Positions 33,385 through 41,939 of a stretch of DNA of 64,000 nt are shown in pieces. Position 1 is the stretch's first letter. Every line of letters begins with the position of its first letter. The stretch lies in NCBI GenBank assembly GCA_903882875.1, contig CAIRYQ010000032.1:1-64000 (forward strand), read 5' to 3'. A program made the position numbers and the translations under genes. The notes beneath the pieces are model-generated. The model did no database searches, was not told the DNA's origin, and worked only from the letters and a program-made list of their open reading frames with translations. The stretch is from an uncultured Spartobacteria bacterium. Its GTDB lineage: Bacteria > Verrucomicrobiota > Verrucomicrobiia > Chthoniobacterales > Chthoniobacteraceae.

Positions 33385-34578
33385 CTACAAATTTTCCGCC
33401 ACCCAGGTGAATTCGCGCGCGATGCTCCCCACCACATCAGCGGGGCGAATCTCGGCGGGGAGCACGTCGAACGTGTACGTCTCGATCTCCGCGTGGCTCG
33501 TCGCGCCTTGCCGGAGTTCGCGGAAAAAATCCGGCGTGAGCGTGGACACGGTGCTGGCGAGCGGGCCATTGCCTTGGAAAAAAAGAGGGACGTGGAAATG
33601 CACGCGCGTCTCGGCGACGCTGTAACGCCCGTCCTCGTCGGCGAGCGCGAGCGGCAGATCCGTCCACGAGCGCAGTGCGCCTGCGACAGTGCGCGCCTTC
33701 ACCTGATGAAGATAGACGCCCTCGGCGTACGGCTGAAGCGCATCCCAGCACGCCTTGTCGCCGCCGGTCATGAGCGCGGCACTGAGCTGCACCTTGGAAA
33801 TGCGGATGCCCTCGGCGCGGTAGGCGCGTAGCGCGGCGAGCGGATCCTCGAATTGCAGCGCCACATGGCATGTGTCAAAACACACGCCGATATGCCTGCG
33901 CAAAATCTCGCCGGCCTGCTGCGCATCACAGCCGCGGATTTTCCGCACAGCATCCGCGCCTTTCGTCCAGAGCGTGTCGCGGAAAAATGCGATCGTCTCC
34001 GCAGTGGTCTCAAGATAGCATGAAGGCTCGGGCTCGAGTCCGAGGTGGATTTCTCTGCCCGTGTCCTCGTGCAGCGCGGCGAGGTAGGCCGCGACTGCAC
34101 CGAGATTTTCAGCCATCAGCGCAGTGTCCTCAGGATTAGTGATCCACTCCTTAAAAGAACACGGCACGGTGCTGATCGATCCGTCCACGCCCTCGGGCAG
34201 CCAGCCCGCGAGGATGTCGGCGACCTGCATCGTATAGTCGCGCCGCGCGGGTGAACGCCAGTCGGGCGCATAGACATTTTGCTTCACCGGACCCGCGTGA
34301 AACTGGCCGTAAGGAAACGCGTTCACCGAGAACGGATACATCTGGTGTTCGGCAAAAAGATCGAGCGCCTCATTCCGCAACGCGGCATTGCCGGCGAGTT
34401 CCGCCGCCGCCTGCGCACTGAGCCGCAGCCCGAGGCCGAACCAGCCCTCCGGCGCGACAAATTGCTTCACGCGCACCGCCTTCTCGCGGATGGCCGCGAG
34501 ATTCTCCGCCCACGACTCACCGGGGTGGATGTTCAGGCAGTAGCTGAGATGGAGCGGTGGCTTGTGTTGGAGGATCAT
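33385..34578 (-). CDS. eboE: Metabolite traffic protein EboE (TIM-barrel)
   Basis: 397 residues. The xylose-isomerase-like barrel is marked by LHLSYCLNIHPGESWAENL near the start, SISTVPCSFKEW, LGLEPEPSCYLETT (acidic metal-like cluster) and IGVCFDTCHVALQFED. This matches the EboE family of the ebo cluster, which in cyanobacteria is needed to move a scytonemin precursor to the periplasm. It lies 32 bases after the eboD-like gene in the same direction. The ORF extends 44 codons upstream without family character. The transported metabolite here is unknown. Confidence 0.8.
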   Translation of the reverse strand: MILQHKPPLHLSYCLNIHPGESWAENLAAIREKAVRVKQFVAPEGWFGLGLRLSAQAAAELAGNAALRNEALDLFAEHQMYPFSVNAFPYGQFHAGPVKQNVYAPDWRSPARRDYTMQVADILAGWLPEGVDGSISTVPCSFKEWITNPEDTALMAENLGAVAAYLAALHEDTGREIHLGLEPEPSCYLETTAETIAFFRDTLWTKGADAVRKIRGCDAQQAGEILRRHIGVCFDTCHVALQFEDPLAALRAYRAEGIRISKVQLSAALMTGGDKACWDALQPYAEGVYLHQVKARTVAGALRSWTDLPLALADEDGRYSVAETRVHFHVPLFFQGNGPLASTVSTLTPDFFRELRQGATSHAEIETYTFDVLPAEIRPADVVGSIAREFTWVAENL

Positions 34579-34610
34579 TGCGGCGCGCGGGAACGAGGCA
34601 TACCGGCGCG

Positions 34611-35777
34611 CTACGCCCGCGGCAAGTTTTCCAAACAGCGCTGCATGAGCGGCAGATCGATCTCGTGCATCTCGAAGCGCGCGCCGATTCCCTGCGGAAA
34701 AGTGACGCATAATTCGCCGCCGAGGTGCTCGCGGAAATCGCGGAGGCCGGCGAAAATTTCCAGCTCTCCCGAGGCGTTGCGCACAAATGCCTCGTCGTGC
34801 ACCAGCGGGAACCCGCTCTGCCGCAACCCGCGATCGATCACCGCAAACTCGCCCGCGGAGATCCAGCCCTTCTCCTTCGCATAGCTCGAATCGAGCAGCA
34901 CGCCGAACGCGACCGCCTCGCCGTGGCTGATGCGGAAGCCGGACATGAGCTCCAGCTTGTGCGCCGACCAGTGGCCGAAATCGAGCGGGCGCGCGCGGCC
35001 ATATTCGAACGGATCACCATTGGAACGGATGTGTTCGAGGTGCTCGTCCGCGCAGCGATACACGAGTTCCTCCATCGCAGCGAGGTCGCGCGCCGGGAAT
35101 TTTCCCGCGTTTGCCGTGAGCCAGTCGAAAAACGCGCGGTCTCGGATGATGGCGACCTTCCACGCCTCGGCGACGCCGCAGAGCCAGTCGCGCTGCGGGA
35201 GCGAGACGAGAAAATCAAAGTCGTTCAGCACGGCGAACGGCGGGGCAAATGTGCCGATCGCATTTTTTCCGCCCATGAAATTCACGCCGTTCTTCACACC
35301 GACGCCCGCGTCGTTCTGCCCGAGCACCGTCGTCGGCACGCGGATCTGTCGTAGCCCGCGATGCACGAGCGCGGCGGCGAGGCCGACGGCATCCATTACC
35401 GCGCCGCCGCCGACGATGATGATGAACGACTGCCGGTCCATGTGCGCCTCCAGCATCAGCCGCATGAAGCCCTCGACGAGCTGGATGTCGTTTTTGATCG
35501 CCTCGCCGCCAGGCACGATGCGCGGCGCGAGCGCGAGATCGATCTGCGCGGTGTGCGCAGCGAAATAACCTTCGATCTCGCGCACCAGTTCGGGGCGCGC
35601 GGCGGCGACGTGCGAATCCACGAACACCAGCGCGCGATGGCGGCGATCCTCGCCGAGCCGGCGCATCGTCTCCACGAGCACGCGATTTTCTGCGCGGAAA
35701 AGCCCGTGCGTGAACGTCACCGGGAAATCCCACTTCACCGCGACGCGCTGCTCGATCGTCCGCGTCCCGCCGCTCAC
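34611..35777 (-). CDS. eboD: 3-dehydroquinate synthase-like protein of ebo cluster
   Basis: 388 residues from a GTG that overlaps the stop of the phosphodiesterase gene (GTGA). The dehydroquinate-synthase fold is clear: GGGAVMDAVGLAAA (nucleotide site), VPTTVLGQNDAGVGVKNG, and metal ligands expected at GVAEAWK (Glu), FGHWSAHKLE (His) and ISHGEAVAFG (His). It is a sugar-phosphate cyclase homologue; in ebo clusters it goes with EboE and a phosphodiesterase and need not make dehydroquinate. The symbol rests on this context. Confidence 0.8.
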   Translation of the reverse strand: MSGGTRTIEQRVAVKWDFPVTFTHGLFRAENRVLVETMRRLGEDRRHRALVFVDSHVAAARPELVREIEGYFAAHTAQIDLALAPRIVPGGEAIKNDIQLVEGFMRLMLEAHMDRQSFIIIVGGGAVMDAVGLAAALVHRGLRQIRVPTTVLGQNDAGVGVKNGVNFMGGKNAIGTFAPPFAVLNDFDFLVSLPQRDWLCGVAEAWKVAIIRDRAFFDWLTANAGKFPARDLAAMEELVYRCADEHLEHIRSNGDPFEYGRARPLDFGHWSAHKLELMSGFRISHGEAVAFGVLLDSSYAKEKGWISAGEFAVIDRGLRQSGFPLVHDEAFVRNASGELEIFAGLRDFREHLGGELCVTFPQGIGARFEMHEIDLPLMQRCLENLPRA

Positions 35778-37060
35778 CGCTGGCCCTCCATCCACGACTG
35801 CACCGCGCGCGCGAGGTCGAGCTGCGTCACGGGAAGCTGCGGCATTTTCAGCGACGAGGCCCACGCGACTTCGAGCCCTGCGCGGTTACTGCCGTGCGTG
35901 CCGCGGATATTGCGCGTGTCGAAACTCACGCTGCCCGGCGGCCAGCCGAAATAAAGTTCGCACGGGTCGTAGCCGGGCTTGTTGTGGATGTCCACGTGGC
36001 TCGCGTAATCGGGCGCCTCGTCGCGATCCGTGAACCAAGGATACGCAAACCACGCGCTCTCCGCCGCAGTGATCACAAGATCGCCGCTGCGCCGGTGCGC
36101 GATGCCGTGCTTTTCCTGATCATTCTTGTCCCATACTTCGGCCACGCCCGGCAGCGTGCGCAGCGCCTCGGCGGCGGCGAGCTTCGACGCCTCATCGCGG
36201 CAATAGACGTGCGCAAATCCGTGATCGCATACGGCAAATGCGCGGCCCGTGAAAAAATCCGTGTAGGCCATTCCTTCGATCGTGCGCGTGCCGAAGAGCC
36301 CGGCTTCGCGCAGGCGGCGGTTTGGAAAGACTGCGCCGTCGTGAACCTGCTCGATCGCGTAGTCGCCGAAGACGAGCCATTCGTAGCCGCACTCCGCGGC
36401 CTTCGCCTCGATGCGCGTGAGATAGCCGAGGAGGATGTCGAGCGCCTTGTCCGCCTCGCGGCTCACGGGGCCGTAGCGTTGCAGATCGTAGTCGAGGTGC
36501 GGAATGTAGGTGAAGAGAACGTCCGGCGCGACATCCGGCATCTCCATCACCGCGCAAGTCGCGTCCACGATCCAGTCGGACGACTTGTGGTTCGCGAGCG
36601 GGCCCCAGTAGTTCATGAGGTTGAAAGGGCGTCCGATTTTTTCCGTGAGCCGCGCCTCCAGCGACGCAGGCTGCGTGTAGCACGCCTGGATCATGCCGCC
36701 GCTGTGCTTGTGGATCGGCGCGGGCGTGACGACGAGATCCGCCGCCTCACCCATGCTCTGCTGCCAGAACATGAGGCCCACTTTTTTCCCGCGCGCGCGG
36801 AAATCGTCCCAGATGCGCGGGCCTTCCACGAGCGTCGCGCTTTGCTCCCAGAAGAGCACTTTCCGCAGATCGGAAAAAAAGAGGCCGTTCGCGACGAGGC
36901 CATTTTTCGAAGGCGTCGTGCCGGTGCGGAATGCGGCCTGCACCGGGCACGTCACCGCGGGAAAAATGCTCTGTACCGGACGGAACTCGGGCAGATGCGA
37001 CACGAGATTCCAACCGAGTGCGGCGACATCAACGACGAGCAGCTTGCTTTTGGCCGGCAT
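35774..37060 (-). CDS. Alkaline-phosphatase-superfamily phosphodiesterase of ebo cluster
   Basis: 428 residues from MPAKSKLLVVDVAALGW. The type I phosphodiesterase/nucleotide pyrophosphatase fold is shown by SIFPAVTCPVQAAFRTGTTP (about 34-53, the metal-site Thr/Ser region), YIPHLDYDLQRYGP (metal Asp and His) and later VCDHGFAHVY and HGSNRAG (metal His). No signal peptide is visible, so it is cytoplasmic. It heads the three-gene ebo group and overlaps the eboD-like gene by four bases. Genes for EboA, EboB and EboC are not in the window, so the cluster is incomplete here. Confidence 0.8.
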   Translation of the reverse strand: MPAKSKLLVVDVAALGWNLVSHLPEFRPVQSIFPAVTCPVQAAFRTGTTPSKNGLVANGLFFSDLRKVLFWEQSATLVEGPRIWDDFRARGKKVGLMFWQQSMGEAADLVVTPAPIHKHSGGMIQACYTQPASLEARLTEKIGRPFNLMNYWGPLANHKSSDWIVDATCAVMEMPDVAPDVLFTYIPHLDYDLQRYGPVSREADKALDILLGYLTRIEAKAAECGYEWLVFGDYAIEQVHDGAVFPNRRLREAGLFGTRTIEGMAYTDFFTGRAFAVCDHGFAHVYCRDEASKLAAAEALRTLPGVAEVWDKNDQEKHGIAHRRSGDLVITAAESAWFAYPWFTDRDEAPDYASHVDIHNKPGYDPCELYFGWPPGSVSFDTRNIRGTHGSNRAGLEVAWASSLKMPQLPVTQLDLARAVQSWMEGQR

Positions 37061-37473
37061 GGAGAGCGGCAAAGAGAATCAGCTTCGCGGGAAAAAGCTA
37101 GCCACGACATGAGTGCATTGATCCGCGGCGTGCAGCGCATGCAGTGGCACCATTCGCCGCCCGTGAAGGCGGGCGGGATTTTCGTCATGCCCATGATGGG
37201 GGTCATGGTGGCGCAGAGGTTGCCGAGGGATTTGTCGTTCTTGATGAGACGGCCCCGATGCTTCACGCCGATGCGCGCTCCTTCACTGCGTCGCGCTTTT
37301 CCTTCGGCTTGTTCACGGTCGCGGTGATTCTCCCAGGGCTGAATTGATCCCCGGCTCTTTCTGCCACACATAATGCACATCGCAGACGCCGCCGGCCACG
37401 CCATCATCAACCCCACAAACGCGACGATTGTCCGTTCATGTTCACGGGGACAATCGGAGTCGCTTTGCCCGGC
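37061..37473. other. Intergenic region without a supportable gene
   Basis: Small open frames on both strands (for example 37109-37327 on the plus strand) have no family character and no clear ribosome site. The region probably holds the promoter of the ebo group on one side. Confidence 0.4.
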
Positions 37474-39381
37474 CTACAGGTCCTTCTTCAATTCCGTTTC
37501 TTGCCGGCGTTTGAGCCCGCCTTCCGTCGCCGTCGGGTTCGGCAGGCCGTGCGATTCGCGGAGGAACTCCACCATGCGCAGCTCGTATTCGGTGAGCTTC
37601 TGGCTGCCGCCTGCGAGCGCATCAATCGCCTTCACATACGGCGCGATCTCGTCGTGCGACCAGTCAATCGCATTCAGCGCGAAGACCGTGGCCGACGTGT
37701 GCGCCTGCACCATTTCGGCGAGAGCCAGCCGCGCCTTCGCCGGATTGCCTGACTGGATCAGCACCCACGAGGCAATCGCGCGTTCCTCGCCGCAATCATC
37801 GTGCAGCACGCCTGCGAGCGCGGCCTGCGTGGGCGCGTCCGCTTTGCCGAGCACGAGCAATCCGATCGTGCCCCAATAGCGAATGCCCGAGTCCTTGCTC
37901 GCGAGCATTTCGGTGAAGCGCGCGTTGTTCGCAGGATTCTTCGCCAGCGCGAGGTCGGCGGCATCGAGATACGCGGGCAGATCGTAGAGCTTCGGGTCGC
38001 GCACCATCTGGTAGATGGTCGTTTTGCTTTCCGTTGCGCGGCGCACGCGCTCGGCCTCGGGGAGCAGGCCGGTGTCGTGAATGGCGAGCTGCCATTCGCG
38101 CAGTGCGGCGCGCATTTTTTCGAGCGTCTGCTGGTGCTCCGGCTTGTCGGCGAGATTCGTCACATTGTCCGGGTCCGCCTGCATGTCGTAGAGTTCCTCG
38201 TCGGGCTTGAGGTGAAAGAATGCGCCCGTGATTTCATTCGTGCGGCCATGCTTGAACGCATCCTCCCAAGTCCGCATCGCGACCATTTTCCACAGGTAGT
38301 CCAGATGCTGCCCCCACACGACGTAAGGCATGTAGTTCTTGATATAGACATACCGCTTGTCGCGCACCGCGCGCTGGTTGTCGAATCGCTCGTCCATGCG
38401 CTCGCGGAAGCTGAACACGTGCGCCGGCTCCGGCTCCGCCTTCGGCCCGAGGAACACGCGGCCCTGCATCACCGCCGGCACTTCCGAACCCGCGAGCGCG
38501 AGCCACGTCTTCGGCAAATCGAGGAAGCTCACGAGCCGGTCCACCGTCGTGCCGGGCTTCTCGGCGGGCCAGAGGTGCCTCCACTTTTCCGGGATGCGCA
38601 CGATGAGCGGCACATGGATGCCACTGTCGAAAAGGTAGCGCTTGCTGCGCGGCAGCACGCCGCCGTGATCGGAGTTGAAAATCACGATCGTGTCCTCGGC
38701 GAGGCCGGATTTTTCGAGGGCCGCGAGCGCCTTGCCGATCTGCGCGTCCATGTTCTCCACCGCGTCGTAATACTTCGCGTAATTCATGCGGATGGGCATC
38801 TCGTCCGGATGATATTTCGCCAGCGTGACGCTGCCCGGCGAATGCCGCGTGTTGGTCACTTCGCCCTGCGCCTGGCTCTCGTGCGACTCGTTGAAGTTGA
38901 TCACTTGGAAAAACGGCTGCCCATCTTTCCGCGCGCTCCAGGGCTCCGTACCGTGGCCGTCCCAACACGCGCCGTCCTCGCGTCCGCCGATGTTGTAGTC
39001 GGTCTTCACATGGTTCGCCGTATAATAGCCCGCCGCGCGGAGGTAGTCGGGGTAATACTTAATCTGATCGTGCGGGATCGCATAGCGGCTGCGCATCGGA
39101 TGCGTGCCCATCGAGATGGAATTGATGCCCGTGATCCAGGTGCTCCGCTGCGCCGCGCACACCGGCGCGCTCGCGAAGACATTCGTGTAACGGAAGCCCT
39201 GATTTGCAAACGCATCAATGTTCGGCGTCTTGGCCTCGGCATTCCCATAGCAGCCGAACCAGTCCACGCTCGAATCCTCGCAGACGAGCCAGAGGATGTT
39301 TGGCCGTGCTGGAGCATCAGCGGAGTGGAGTGCGGCAGGCGATGCGAGCAGCAGCGTTGCAAGCAGGCGGATGAATTTCAT
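37474..39381 (-). CDS. Secreted sulfatase, variant active-site motif CAAQR
   Basis: 635 residues with a signal peptide (MKFIRLLATLLLASPAALHS). The sulfatase core starts PNILWLVCEDSS. The formylglycine motif is VCAAQR (C75 to R79), where the third position is Ala instead of Pro but still fits C-x-(P/A)-x-R. Metal and substrate residues continue in IVIFNSDHGGVLP (near 255) and the C-terminal helical third (QTLEKMRAALREWQLAI). A maturase (FGE) is needed and is not in the window. It ends the minus-strand sulfatase run. Likely removes sulfate from a polysaccharide or glycosaminoglycan; substrate unknown. Confidence 0.85.
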   Translation of the reverse strand: MKFIRLLATLLLASPAALHSADAPARPNILWLVCEDSSVDWFGCYGNAEAKTPNIDAFANQGFRYTNVFASAPVCAAQRSTWITGINSISMGTHPMRSRYAIPHDQIKYYPDYLRAAGYYTANHVKTDYNIGGREDGACWDGHGTEPWSARKDGQPFFQVINFNESHESQAQGEVTNTRHSPGSVTLAKYHPDEMPIRMNYAKYYDAVENMDAQIGKALAALEKSGLAEDTIVIFNSDHGGVLPRSKRYLFDSGIHVPLIVRIPEKWRHLWPAEKPGTTVDRLVSFLDLPKTWLALAGSEVPAVMQGRVFLGPKAEPEPAHVFSFRERMDERFDNQRAVRDKRYVYIKNYMPYVVWGQHLDYLWKMVAMRTWEDAFKHGRTNEITGAFFHLKPDEELYDMQADPDNVTNLADKPEHQQTLEKMRAALREWQLAIHDTGLLPEAERVRRATESKTTIYQMVRDPKLYDLPAYLDAADLALAKNPANNARFTEMLASKDSGIRYWGTIGLLVLGKADAPTQAALAGVLHDDCGEERAIASWVLIQSGNPAKARLALAEMVQAHTSATVFALNAIDWSHDEIAPYVKAIDALAGGSQKLTEYELRMVEFLRESHGLPNPTATEGGLKRRQETELKKDL

Positions 39382-39431
39382 AGGGAGGTGTTTCTTGAAA
39401 TGGACTGGCCGTGCAGTTGTGAGTTCATCGT

Positions 39432-41939
39432 TCAGTGAAGTCCTTGGCTGCTTTGTCTCACATGCTGAACAATCCAGTCGCCGACGATTTGCAGTACCTC
39501 CGGCGACATCGTTTCCTCGATCCCGGCATACTCGCTTCCGGCCCCGGTCGGGCAGTGTTGAAACAGGTGGTTGAGGCCCGGCATCTCGCGGATGACGAAG
39601 TCGGTATGGCCCGAGACAGCCAGCGTGCGGGCGATGGGGCACAGGTTCTCTTTCGGCGGCACTTGCCGATCCTTCCCGCCGTTGAGCGCCAGCACGGGGC
39701 ACCGGACTTTTTCCAGCGCCGGCAAGCACGAGTGGGTGAGGGCGAACCGCGCCCACGGCGAGCGATAGTATGCCAACTGCTGCGCCACTGCCATCAGGTT
39801 CCCTTGGCTCTGGGCTGCCAGCAGCGGCAGCAACTGCCGCTCGATTTCGCTGCCATCGGCACCGCGCTTCGACAGGTCGAACCACCGTTTGAGCAGTTCC
39901 TCATGCTTCGTCAATTCTTCCTCCGTGGCGCCTCCCGCCTGGCCCGCCAGACGGTCCTGCTGCGGAGCGTTCTCCTCCCCGGTGGTGCCCACTCCTGCGA
40001 GCATCACGATGAACGCGGTGTCCGGCCAGTTCACGGCCAGGGTCGGCATGATGGTGCCGCCTTCGCTGTGTCCGATTGCGCCGGTGTGTTTCGGATCGAT
40101 GTCCTTGCGCCCCTTCAGGAATTCCATGCCCGCCACCGCATCGTCCGCGAAGTCGAGCGTCGTCGCCTGTTGGTAGTCGCCGGTGGATTTGGCCACGCCG
40201 CGCTTGTCGTAGCGCAAAACCGCCAGCCCGCGCCGTGTGAGATAATCGGACAGCAGGAGGAAGATGCGGTGCCCGGCGACGGATTCATCGCGCTCGAGTG
40301 GCCCGCTGCCCGCCACCAGCAGCACGGCGGGGAAAGGCCCCGCGCCCTTCGGGTGCGTGAGCGTGCCGGCCAGGGTCGCCTTCGCGCGCGGGTTGTCGAA
40401 CTGCACGTCTTCCTCGTCATATGGGAACGGTCGCTTCGGTTCTTGCGGATGCTGCGGCTGTGGCCTGGGCGCGGGCCGTTCCTTCGCCGCCGCGCGGAAT
40501 GCCTCGGCCTTCGCGGCGTCGGGCGTGCCGGGCTGCGGACGCCAGTCACGGGCGGGCGTGAATTTCGGATCGGCGGCCTGAAGTTCTTCGAGCGTCTCCA
40601 TATGGCGGCCGTGGTCGTCGGTGTCCACAATCCATTTTTCCAAAACTCCGCGCATCCGCGTGAGCGTGGCCTTCGCCTCGGGGCTGTCGGATTTTGCGAG
40701 GTTCGTAAGCTGCCACGGGTCGCTGTCCATGTCGTAGAGTTCCTCCTCGGGCATCGTGGGCTGCACGGCGAATTGCTGCGCGGGCGTGAGCTTACCCTCG
40801 GCTTGCAGCTTCGGCCACAGCGTCCAGACGGGATACTGCTCGGTCTTGTATTCGTTGAACGCGAGGAACGGCACCCACGGCGTAAAATCGCGGATGTAGC
40901 GCCAGCGCGTGTCGCGCACGCTGCGGATGCGCATCACGGTCATGTCGCAGCGGTCGCGGTAGCCGAAGATGTATTCGTTGTCGGGCTCGCAACGGTCGCC
41001 GAGGAAAATGCGACCCTGCATTTTCGGCGGCTTCGCGGCACCGGCGATGTCGAGCATCATGGGCGCGAGGTCAATGCCGTCGAGCAGCCGCGCGTCGCGT
41101 GTGCCGGGCGTGAAATGTGCGGGCGCGGGAAAATTCTTCGGCCAGCGGATGATGAGCGGTACGAGGAACCCCTCCTCGTAGCAGAACTGCTTGCCGCGCG
41201 CGTGCGACTGCCCGTTGTCGCCGAAGAATACGATGATGGTATTGTCCGCGAGGCCGTCGGCTTTCAGCGACTCGAGCACTTTGCCGATTTTCAAATCCAG
41301 CTCCGTGGCGGAGTCGAGATAGTCCGCCCAATCCTGCCGCACGATGGGATGGTCGGGATAGTAAGGCGGAATCTCCACCTTCGCCGGGTCGGCCTTTTTC
41401 GGCGCTTTGTAAGTGCGGTGCGTCTCGTGGAAATTCACCTGCGCGTAAAATGGCTGGTGCGTTTTCAAATCGTCCCACTTTGCCGAATCGAATGGCTTGT
41501 CGTTCGTGAGGAAATTCCAGTCCGTCTTTCCCGCGCCCTTGAAGCCGCACGACTCCGGCATCTGCACGAGGTTCGCCGTGAAGTATCCCGCATCGCGCAG
41601 CCAGCCCGTAAGCGGACGCACTCCGTCGGGGAGCATCTGCCTGTTTTTCGTGCGATGATTCTGCGCGCCGATGCTCGTCGCATACATCCCGGTCATGAAC
41701 GACGAGCGGCTCACCGAGCACACCATGCCGTCGTAGAAACGCGTGTAGAGCACGCCGTCGCTCGCGAGCTTGTCGAGGTGCGGCGTCCACACTTCCTTCG
41801 TGCCGAAGCAACCGAGGTGCTGCCCGAAGTCCTCGGCGATGAGCCAGAGAATGTTTGGCCGCGGCTGATCCGCGGCGAATGACGAATGACCGACGAGCAA
41901 CGACGACAGGGCGAGCGCAAGGATGAGGATGCGTTTCAT
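39432..41939 (-). CDS. Sulfatase fused to alpha/beta hydrolase
   Basis: 835 residues with a signal peptide. Residues 25-500 are a sulfatase (PNILWLIAEDFGQ; formylglycine motif VCSVSR, C74 to R78, with Val where Pro is usual). From about residue 515 a serine hydrolase of the dienelactone/alpha-beta type follows: AVLRYDKRGVAKSTG, nucleophile GHSEGG (S625), acid GGKDRQVP (D757) and base LNHLF (H791). The start overlaps the stop of the preceding sulfatase gene (ATGA). An enzyme that removes both a sulfate and an ester group from one glycan is a reasonable inference. The fusion is continuous with no frameshift. Confidence 0.85.
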   Translation of the reverse strand: MKRILILALALSSLLVGHSSFAADQPRPNILWLIAEDFGQHLGCFGTKEVWTPHLDKLASDGVLYTRFYDGMVCSVSRSSFMTGMYATSIGAQNHRTKNRQMLPDGVRPLTGWLRDAGYFTANLVQMPESCGFKGAGKTDWNFLTNDKPFDSAKWDDLKTHQPFYAQVNFHETHRTYKAPKKADPAKVEIPPYYPDHPIVRQDWADYLDSATELDLKIGKVLESLKADGLADNTIIVFFGDNGQSHARGKQFCYEEGFLVPLIIRWPKNFPAPAHFTPGTRDARLLDGIDLAPMMLDIAGAAKPPKMQGRIFLGDRCEPDNEYIFGYRDRCDMTVMRIRSVRDTRWRYIRDFTPWVPFLAFNEYKTEQYPVWTLWPKLQAEGKLTPAQQFAVQPTMPEEELYDMDSDPWQLTNLAKSDSPEAKATLTRMRGVLEKWIVDTDDHGRHMETLEELQAADPKFTPARDWRPQPGTPDAAKAEAFRAAAKERPAPRPQPQHPQEPKRPFPYDEEDVQFDNPRAKATLAGTLTHPKGAGPFPAVLLVAGSGPLERDESVAGHRIFLLLSDYLTRRGLAVLRYDKRGVAKSTGDYQQATTLDFADDAVAGMEFLKGRKDIDPKHTGAIGHSEGGTIMPTLAVNWPDTAFIVMLAGVGTTGEENAPQQDRLAGQAGGATEEELTKHEELLKRWFDLSKRGADGSEIERQLLPLLAAQSQGNLMAVAQQLAYYRSPWARFALTHSCLPALEKVRCPVLALNGGKDRQVPPKENLCPIARTLAVSGHTDFVIREMPGLNHLFQHCPTGAGSEYAGIEETMSPEVLQIVGDWIVQHVRQSSQGLH

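Noticed and set aside
37061-37473. Small genes in the gap between ebo and sulfatase genes
   Set aside because: Open frames on both strands lack family features, ribosome sites and codon character.
37801-39438. 545-codon plus-strand open frame
   Set aside because: Antisense to a sulfatase; composition is arginine-rich shadow sequence.
39435-41882. 815-codon plus-strand open frame
   Set aside because: Antisense to the sulfatase-hydrolase fusion, which has complete catalytic motifs.
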